Source: Siphonodentalium dalli
Taxonomy: Eukaryota; Mollusca; Scaphopoda; Gadilida; Siphonodentaliidae
Assembly (NCBI GenBank): GCA_032622095.1
Contig: CP136067.1
Coordinates: 179,648,556 to 179,712,555, forward strand
Direction: 5' to 3'
Length of the DNA: 64,000 nucleotides
The notes below the pieces were generated by a model. It was not told where the DNA came from. It made no database searches and saw only the letters and a list, made by a program, of their open reading frames with translations. Below, one piece after another: positions 56,930 to 64,000 of the stretch (positions within the stretch are counted from its first letter, which is position 1; the number at the start of each line of letters is the position of its first letter). The position numbers and the translations under genes are program-made.

Positions 56930-57044
56930 CATGTATATGAGGATGTATATATTACATACAGATATATAATATACTATAATAGGCGCTACAAATAAATGTT
57001 ATATCGTGCAACAAATTGCCATCTATGTGTATACCATGCATGTA

Positions 57045-57560
57045 ATTACCGGTATACACTAATTATTATAAATCAGAGACTACCACCCCTACCCCTTATA
57101 ATAAGGAATACCGGAATATATTAATTATTATAAATCATAGGCTACCACCCTATATCCTTTATAATAAGGAATACCGGTATATATGAGTTATTATAAATCA
57201 TAGGCTATACTATCCCTACCCCTCATAATAAGTAATACCGGTTTATATGAATTATTATAAATCTGAGGCTACCACTCTGCCCCTTATAATAAGGAATACC
57301 GGAATATATGAATTATTATAAATAAGAGGTTACCATCCATATACCCCTCAAAACAAGTAATGCCGGTATATATGAATTATTATAAATCAGTGGTACCACC
57401 CATATCCCTTATAATAAGTAATACCGGTATATATTAATTATTATACATCAGAGACTACCACCCCTATCCCTTACAATAAGGAATATCGGTCTATATGAAT
57501 TAGTATAAATCAGTTGCTACAACCCATATCCCTTATACCGGTATATATGAATTATTATAA
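57045..57560 (+). repeat. ~62-bp minisatellite in unit B
   Basis: About eight units of the ACCGGTATATATGAATTATT type. Confidence 0.9.
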
Positions 57561-58053
57561 ATCATTGATACTATATCCATTATAAGATGTGAGTCAGTGA
57601 CATGCCATGTTCGTTGAGAAATCAAACTACCATAATAATTACAATTTTCACAATGTTACCTAAGCAATGCTTATAGATATATCTTTCTTTATAACAAAGA
57701 GAGCGTGCGACAAATGACGTCATGTGGGTATTTCCGCAGATAAGGGGAACTCCCTCATTATTATACCATTATCATATCATTATCATATCATTTGCATTCG
57801 TTATTCGGCAACGTTCGGCTCTTCTCGTCACATGTATTAGATTCGAGTCGACAAAAATCCGTCGTTTGAAACCAAGACGGATTTCAGACGCATCACCGAC
57901 GAAGATTCGTCTGAATTGGACGGAGATTCGTCTGTGGTGCGTCTGACACGGATCTAATTGTTTCAAACGTCGCATTTTAGACGCATTTAATACAATTGTG
58001 GGTCCGGTATTAGATTCGAGTCGACAAAAATCCGTCGTTTGGAACGGGCCTAA

Positions 58054-59653
58054 GGCCCGTTCCAAACGACGGATTTTTGTCGACTCGAATCTAATTGTAT
58101 TAAATCCGTCGGTGATGCGTCTGCGGTCAATTTTGTTTCAGACGGACGCATCTTTGTCGCGTCGAATCTAATACATCGGACGATTTATTTAAAGGTGCAC
58201 TCCATGTTACCTTCACAAAATGGTCACGCGTAGATATAGAGGCCTATATATACCGGTATGTTATACATATATATATACTAAAATACAGTATAAATTATGT
58301 ATAAATATATGCGCGATTGCAGCGCGAATATATGTGCATATGTATATGAGGATGTATATAGTACATACAGTTATATAATATAATGTAATAGGCGCTACAA
58401 ATAAATGTTAGATCGTGCAACCAATTGCCATATATGTGTATACCATGCATGTAAATACAGGTATACAATAATTATTATAAATCAGAGACTACCACCCCTA
58501 CCCTTATAATAAGGAACACCGGAATATATGAATTATTATAAATAAGTGGTTACCACCCCTATACCCCTCATAATAAGTAATGCCGGTATATATGAATTAT
58601 TATAAATAAGATCAGTGGTACCACCCCTACCCCTTATAATGAGGAATGCCGGAATATATTAATTATATATTATAAATCATAGGCTACCACCTATATATCC
58701 TTTATAATAAGGAATACCGGTATCTATGAATTATTATAAATCATAGGCTACCATCCCTACCCCTCATAATAAGTATTACCGGTTTATATGAATTATTATA
58801 AATCTGAGGCTACCACCCCTACCCCTTATAATAAGGAATACCGGTATATATAAAGTATTATAAATCATAGGCTACCACTCTGCCCCCTATAACAAGTAAT
58901 ACCTGAATATATGAATTATTATAAATAAGAGGTTACCACCCCTTTACCCCTCATAATAAGTAATATCGGTATATATGAATGATTATAAATCAGTAGTACC
59001 ACCTCTGCCCCTTATAATAAGTAATACCGATATATATTAATTATTATTCATCAGAGACTACCACCCCTATTCCTTACAATAAGGAATATCGGTCTATATG
59101 AATTATTATAAATAATTTGCTACAACCCCTACCCCTTATACCGGTATATATGGATTATTCTAAAACATTGATACTATATCCATTATAAGATGTGAATCAG
59201 TGACATGCCATGTTCGTTGAGGAATCAAACTACCAAAATAATTACAAGTTGCACAATGTTACCTAAGCAATGCTTATAGATATATCTTTCTTTATGACAA
59301 AGAGAGCGTGCGACAAATGACGTCATGTGGGTATTTCCTCAGATAAGGGGAGCCCCCTCATTATTATACCATTATCATATCATTATCATATCATTTGCAT
59401 TCGTTCTTCGGCAACTTTCGGCTCTTCTCGTCACATGTATTAGATTCGAGTCGACAAAAATCCGTCGTTTGAAACCAAGACGGATTTCAGACGCATCACC
59501 GACGAAGATTCGTCTGAATTGGACGGAGATTCGTCTGTGATGCGTCTGACACGGATCTAATTGTTTCAAACGTCGCATTTTAGACGCATTTAATACAATT
59601 GTGGGTCTGGTATTAGATTCGAGTCGACAAAAATCCGTCGTTTGGAACGGGCC
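58054..59653. mobile_element. Inverted-repeat minisatellite element, unit C (most complete)
   Basis: 1,600 bp between GGCCCGTTCCAAACGACGGA and TCCGTCGTTTGGAACGGGCC, flanked TAA and TAC. The 3' side contains a second internal copy of the terminal motif (59440-59470), ~171 bp inside the end. TWA-like flanks suggest PIF/Harbinger affinity, weakly. Contains a minisatellite and no gene. Confidence 0.85.
58445..59175 (+). repeat. ~62-bp minisatellite in unit C
   Basis: About eleven units; more copies than A or B, with indels such as TATATTATAA insertions. Confidence 0.9.
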
Positions 59654-59984
59654 TACGGACCAACTTCAGCACACTAGCAGTAGGCCATTTATTCACAACT
59701 GGAACTCTGGTGCATCGGAATAACTGTATCTCGAAGTTTCATACAGTTTATGATGTTCCACGATTGTGAACGATAATAGTCTTTCAACTGGGTCGGTATT
59801 ATGGTTCTTGTGATATTCTCGTTATATTTATCCACTGGAAAATGGCAATAACGTCAACAGCCCAGATGCAGATATGCAGTCACGACGTATTAACGTCATT
59901 TAGCAGCGAAGAGGTTAAATATGTTCTATCTCTTTCCCTAAACACATTTTTCCTAGTTTCCGGGGTTTAAAATAACGGATATGA

Positions 59985-60235
59985 GTCGAGGGCACCTATC
60001 AGGTGCGCTTCTAAATAATAGCTATGAGTCGAGGGCACCTGTCAGGTAATAATAATAGATATGAGTCAAGGGCACCTGTCAGGTAATAATAATAGATATG
60101 AGTCGAGGGCACCTGTCAGGTAATACTAATATATATGAGTCGGGGCACCTGTCAGGTAATAATAATATATATGAGTCGATGACACCTATCAGGTAATAAT
60201 AATAGATATGAGTCGAGGACACCTGTCAGGTACGC
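59985..60235 (+). repeat. ~35-bp minisatellite, about 7 units
   Basis: The unit is ATATGAGTCGAGGGCACCTG-TCAGGTAATAATAATAG; the first and last units carry a GCGCTTCTA variant. Contains the partial palindrome CACCTGTCAGGT. Confidence 0.92.
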
Positions 60236-60685
60236 TTCTATAACTTAATGATGTTATGTCGATATGTTCTTATATAATGCGATAATCAAGTGGGACATTT
60301 TTTCGTTACTATTTTTAGAATTGTTAGATAGAGTTATAACGCATGGAATACGAGCCGTAGACTGACACAACTTAATTGTATGTATATTATACCAGCTATT
60401 TCGAAAGAAATCAAAATTAATAGATAAAAAGCTTTCCAGACAAGATAAGAGTTAAGGTCAAGGCATACTAGCAAATTTAAGATGTCACCCGGTAGTGACC
60501 GTTGTTCTACACTAAGATCATTAATACTTGGTCTTTTGCGAAGACCATGAGAGCATAGCTCGTTCATTTGTGTGCTTTCGGTGGCAAAAGAGGAAGTGTT
60601 CTGGACTCTATGTCACACAAATGTGATTATATTATATTGCAATAATCCCGCTATGTATATAATGTATATAACTATATACCATGTA
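60236..60685. other. No gene recognised
   Basis: Nothing supported. Confidence 0.5.
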
Positions 60686-61085
60686 TTAACCCTTTACCCA
60701 ACAAACCGGCCAAAACCGGCCAAATAAAGCTTCAACAGCCTAAAATATCTTCGGTCTGTCTCAATAGAACCATACAAATATGGATATCATTGGAACCGGC
60801 TCCTTGACCACATTGTGATGGTTACAGTTATGCCCTGTGCCAATGCATTCTCTTATATATGCGAGTCAATCATAGGTCGCCTCGCATATATAAGAGAATG
60901 CATTGGCCTAAACAAAATCTTTTTTTAACACTTTTTACCATTTTTTCTTACATTCTTTAACAATTTTATAATTTTTAATGTGTTAAGCCAATGCATTCTC
61001 TTATATATGCGAGGCGACCTATGGTCGACTCGCATATATAAGAGAATGCATTGGCACAGGGCCCTTCTGTTGGGTAAAGGGTTAA
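60686..61085 (+). mobile_element. TTAA MITE, family P1, copy 5
   Basis: TTAA at 60686-60689 and 61082-61085. Palindromes 60839-60907 (centre GTCAATCATAGG, so the central stem is damaged) and 60987-61055. Confidence 0.85.
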
Positions 61086-61414
61086 ATGTCTCAATACACA
61101 TGTACTTCTGAGTGAAGAGAATAAACTATTGATTTCGATGCAGGTGATCATTCAAGTTATTGCATTCGATGCGTATTCGACAATGAATCGTTTTGATGAC
61201 GGAACGTTGATAATTGATCAGCTAAATTGGCCAAATTTCTGGAATCGACATGCACTATATATCGCTGAGGATTTTTTCTTTTGATAATATAATAGTTTCC
61301 GGCGCATGCCCACGCTCTGTGTGCTCTCAACAAAACACAACCCATTATAACTTTTAAGAATGAGCATAAAACATCACTATAAGCCTGGATAAGTGGCCCA
61401 GTCATGCAAGTATG

Positions 61415-62394
61415 TCTGTAGATCGTGCCATGAATCTCTAGTCTGGCTAAGTTACAGTACCAGTCAAAAGAAGTGGTATATTAAGTGCGCTATATTCGCA
61501 GCCAATAGCGCAATAATATTGCAAGTGGAAACGCTTATAAGCGCACCGCTTGCGATATTATTGCAATATTTATAATTAGCGCTTAATATCGCAAATATTT
61601 CGGGCTTATTATTGCGATATCGCGAGCTTAAAATTGTGACATTTAAAGCAAATTATTGCCTCTTCTATATTGTTTATTGCATAAATAGAGACAATGTTTT
61701 AGATTTGTATATAATTATAGTTGTAAATGCTAATTGTACACCAATATGCACGCTATATGCACAGTGTTGATCTAATATAAATATAACACTATCGGGTCTG
61801 TATGAAATTTTGTGCGTTAATATCGCAATATTTTGCGCTCAATATCGCAATAAAAAGCGCGACAGAGTTTGGTATTACGCTATAATCGCGCCTTTTTCTA
61901 AATTAAGCGCGCTCAATATCACAATAAAGGCGCGCCTCAATATACCACTTCTTCTCATTGGTACTGTTGCTAACGCAATTAGAGATCATATTCCACAAGT
62001 ATAAAACCTTGGAACTTTTTGAAGTTTTGACAGGGAACCTAGTCGAAAATATAACGCGTAGAATATATTTCTTAGTTATTATCAGTTCCTTTATAATATA
62101 CTTCACTGTCGATAAATGCATGTCCAAATTCAAATTTGCATGCATTTATATGCTATTTGTGAGCTGGTATCGCAATAAACAATACATTAATTAACCAGGA
62201 GAAATTCCACAATTGTAAGCGACGCAAAGCAAAATCGCTCACAACTTGATTTAAATCGTGAAAGTTCGCGTTATTTTTTCGACTTTATAATATTCCCTGT
62301 CAAAACTTTAAACAGTTTTTTCCAATGTTTTTTACTGGTGGAATATGATCTATACGGGCGTTATATTAGCCAGAGTAGAGATTCGTGGCATGAT
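61415..62394. repeat. Split long inverted repeat with nested insertion
   Basis: AGATCGTGCCATGAATCTCT at the left has its inverted partner AGAGATTCGTGGCATGATCT at 62375-62394. AGATCATATTCCAC at 61984 pairs with GTGGAATATGATCT at 62338. The GTTTTGACAGGGAA arm at 62022-62037 pairs with TTCCCTGTCAAAAC at 62292-62305. The left arm is interrupted by the element at 61455-61966. Confidence 0.7.
61455..61966. mobile_element. Tc1/mariner-like MITE
   Basis: The left end CAGTACCAGTCAAAAGAAGT and inverted right end ACTTCTTCTCATTGGTACTG share the CAGTRCCAGTCAAAAG-like start seen in Tc1-type elements. TA precedes the left end; the right side reads TT. The interior is rich in ATATCGCAATA and its complement. 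No transposase frame. Confidence 0.7.
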
Positions 62395-62416
62395 CTAGTT
62401 TGTATGGAGAGGAAGG

Positions 62417-62803
62417 TTGCGACCCCTGGTTAGTGTCATGCTATTTGCTATGATGTTGGTGAGTCATGCTGCTTTAGCTATCATTGCGGTTGGGCAAGCC
62501 GATGCTGTTAAAAAGTACCGTTATTTATCTCAAATGAAAATTTGCGCGGCTATTCGGAGCCTTCGATGGAAAGCCAGTGCATCCATGAAACACCCACCTA
62601 GATACATGTATATATACAAATATTTAATAACGGCCACGCTGTTGTTTGCACACGGTCGACAAGTCGTCTTGAATATGGAAAGTTTGCAAAAATTGTTAAC
62701 ATCGAAACTATTTGTGTGTGTAACCAAGGGGCATAACTCAGTGATTAATGGTACCAACAGACCAACGCACATACACTTGTTTCTTCGTTACTCTCTGAAA
62801 TAA
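62417..62803 (+). other. Unsupported 128-codon open frame
   Basis: The frame begins MRPLVSVMLFAMMLVSHAAL, which superficially resembles a signal peptide. There is no recognisable domain, and the minus strand has an 80-codon frame over the same bases. I treat it as probably non-coding. Confidence 0.2.
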
Positions 62804-63049
62804 CAAAATTATTCATAGGTCGTTTGCCAAGGATAATGGTTCAGCATATATTTGAAGTACAGTATGCCCTCCCACGTTGTCTAAAGTTGCTGGAAATTGT
62901 GTATTGCTACCTCACTGCTAAATGTACCGCATCTCATTGTGGAGCATTGAAAGAAACTTCTCTTTCTGGTCTACACCAGCTGCATGCTTTAAAATTGCGA
63001 ACAGTTCTGTGTGTCACTTTACTTTTTCCAGCTTGCTATACGGGGGCCT

Positions 63050-63205
63050 CGGTGGCTCAGTCGGTAAGGGGGTCTGCTCCAGACCGTCTCGCTGTCCAGG
63101 GCTGGCGATATGAGTTCAATTTCCGGTGAAGTCATTACTGACTGTATCCCATATCGCTCGCTATCTGAGGGAGATGGCAGTTACTCGTCGATGGTCGGTG
63201 GTTAC
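63050..63205 (+). mobile_element. tRNA-derived SINE head
   Basis: GGGCCTCGGTGGCTCAGTCG includes a perfect A-box consensus TGGCTCAGTCGG. GAGTTCAATTTCC about 55 bp on is a degraded B box. It does not fold as a cloverleaf with a matched acceptor stem, so it is a SINE or tRNA relic rather than a tRNA gene. The truncated P1 MITE follows directly. Confidence 0.65.
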
Positions 63206-63207
63206 CA

Positions 63208-63645
63208 TGTGCCAATGCATTCTCTTATATATGCGAGTCGACCATAGGTCGCCTCGCATATATAAGAGAATGCATTGGCCTAACAAAAATATTAAAATTG
63301 ATAAAATTGTCAAAAATGATAAAATTGTCAAAGAATGTAGAAAAATATAAAAAAAAATTGTTAAAATGTAAGAAAAAATTATAAAATTGTTAAAGAATGT
63401 AAGAAAATGGTAACAAGTGTTAAAAAAAGGCCAATGCATTCTCTTATATATGCGAGGCGACCTATGGTCGACTCGCATATATAAGAGAATGCATTGGCAC
63501 AGGGCATAACTGTAACCATGTGGTCAATGAACCGGTTCCAATGATATCCATATTTGTATGGTGTTATTGAGACAGACCGAAGATATTTTAGGCTATTGAA
63601 GCTTTATTTGGGCGTTTTTGGCCGTTCTGTTGGGTAAAGGGATAA
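63208..63645 (-). mobile_element. TTAA MITE, family P1, copy 6 (inverted, truncated)
   Basis: Palindromes at 63211-63279 and 63430-63498, and the right end TGTTGGGTAAAGGG-ATAA (TTAA decayed). The other end lacks ~37 bp, including the terminal repeat. The A-rich spacer is longer than in most copies, resembling copy 2 in that respect. Confidence 0.8.
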
Positions 63646-64000
63646 GGCGTCCAGCGATGCCGAAATTGGTTTCGAGTTCATGTAAAAGGGGGGTAACCTG
63701 ACTCGTACATCTGGGCAATGTTTTAGGTTACTTTGCCGTTGTAAGTGATTTTTATGTGCAGTGAAGTAATCTATCTGTCAAATTAAAACTCTGTGCGGTC
63801 TTTCATACACAAATAAACGTCACAATGACGATAAAACCCTCACAAAACAAACACATATTTCTGTTCACGACCGGCACTAGATTAATTTTAGAAACTCGGA
63901 GGATTGTCGCATGCCACGTTTCCGGTATAACCAATGTTTATTCTGGACGAGGCGAACTGCATGACTATAAACAATAACATCAGCGCCGACTACTGAGTAA
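63646..64000. other. No gene recognised
   Basis: Nothing supported up to the window end. Confidence 0.5.

Larger units (their letters stand above)
55509..58050. mobile_element. Inverted-repeat minisatellite element, unit B
   Basis: Starts GGCCCGTTCCAAACGACGGA and ends TCCGTCGTTTGGAACGGGCC. Removing the hAT-like insert leaves ~1.39 kb colinear with unit C. It abuts unit C with only TAA between them. Confidence 0.85.

Noticed and set aside
54425-59175. CRISPR-like array
   Set aside because: Units are head-to-tail repeats without unique spacers, in animal DNA, inside transposable elements.
62417-62803. Possible secreted 128-residue protein
   Set aside because: Only a hydrophobic N-terminus supports it; no domain, no homologue recognised, competing frame on the other strand.
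63050-63125. Functional tRNA gene
   Set aside because: A box is good but the B box is degraded and no acceptor stem or cloverleaf is supported.

Overview
This window looks like repeat-dominated nuclear DNA from an animal, most likely an invertebrate. The evidence is AT-rich non-coding sequence with no operons or ribosome-binding sites, non-LTR retrotransposon fragments, tRNA-derived SINE heads, many MITE-like elements with inverted ends and target duplications, and long micro- and minisatellites. The retrotransposon C-terminal domains resemble those common in molluscs and other lophotrochozoans; that placement is an inference, not a measurement. I found no host protein-coding gene, rRNA gene, functional tRNA gene or CRISPR array that I can support.

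Layout. 1-4.4 kb: no recognisable content. 4.4-7.4 kb: a small inverted-repeat element, a dispersed GGTACTGTAC-type repeat, a duplicated segment and the first TTAA-flanked MITE. 7.4-10.8 kb: a TTAA-flanked element holding a TACTAG-type repeat with a ~145-bp tandem array. 10.85-11.7 kb: a dispersed repeat split by a polyA-tailed retroposed insert. 13.6-17.1 kb: two inverted-repeat MITEs and a 5'-truncated LINE with a 23-bp target duplication. 17.6-23 kb: a dense field of long hairpins, including members of a stepped-hairpin family, plus an hAT-like MITE. 24.6-30.1 kb: a LINE fragment, a SINE and two more TACTAG-type repeats. 31-39 kb: three more TTAA MITEs, minisatellites, TAG arrays, a degenerate LINE fragment and a perfect 24-bp tandem array. 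39-43.8 kb: a MITE, an hAT-like element, another stepped hairpin and a GC-rich minisatellite. 45.6-50.1 kb: an hAT-like element, a 1-kb GAT tract and a 1.28-kb element with TTA duplications inserted in a dispersed repeat. 52-59.7 kb: a second TTAA family, then a head-to-tail series of three inverted-repeat elements that each carry a ~62-bp minisatellite; one also holds a LINE fragment and another an hAT-like insertion. 60-63.7 kb: a 35-bp-type minisatellite, a fifth full TTAA MITE, nested inverted repeats, a tRNA-derived SINE head and a truncated sixth copy.

The most interesting signal is a family of stepped hairpins (17634, 18765, 22041, 39005 and 42157; related architecture at 22844). Their stems are interrupted at mirrored positions by a CGAG core in the same strand orientation on both arms. 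When folded, each pair of cores forms flanking Watson-Crick pairs around tandem G.A mismatches on one strand and tandem T.C on the other. Spacing is nearly fixed (32-25-11-25-32 nt), stem sequences co-vary between copies, and a paralogous empty site at about 7456-7475 shows that one copy is an insertion. The second unusual signal is a 69-bp palindromic module, present 13 times, that occurs in inverted pairs inside one TTAA-MITE family and singly inside a second family with different inverted ends.
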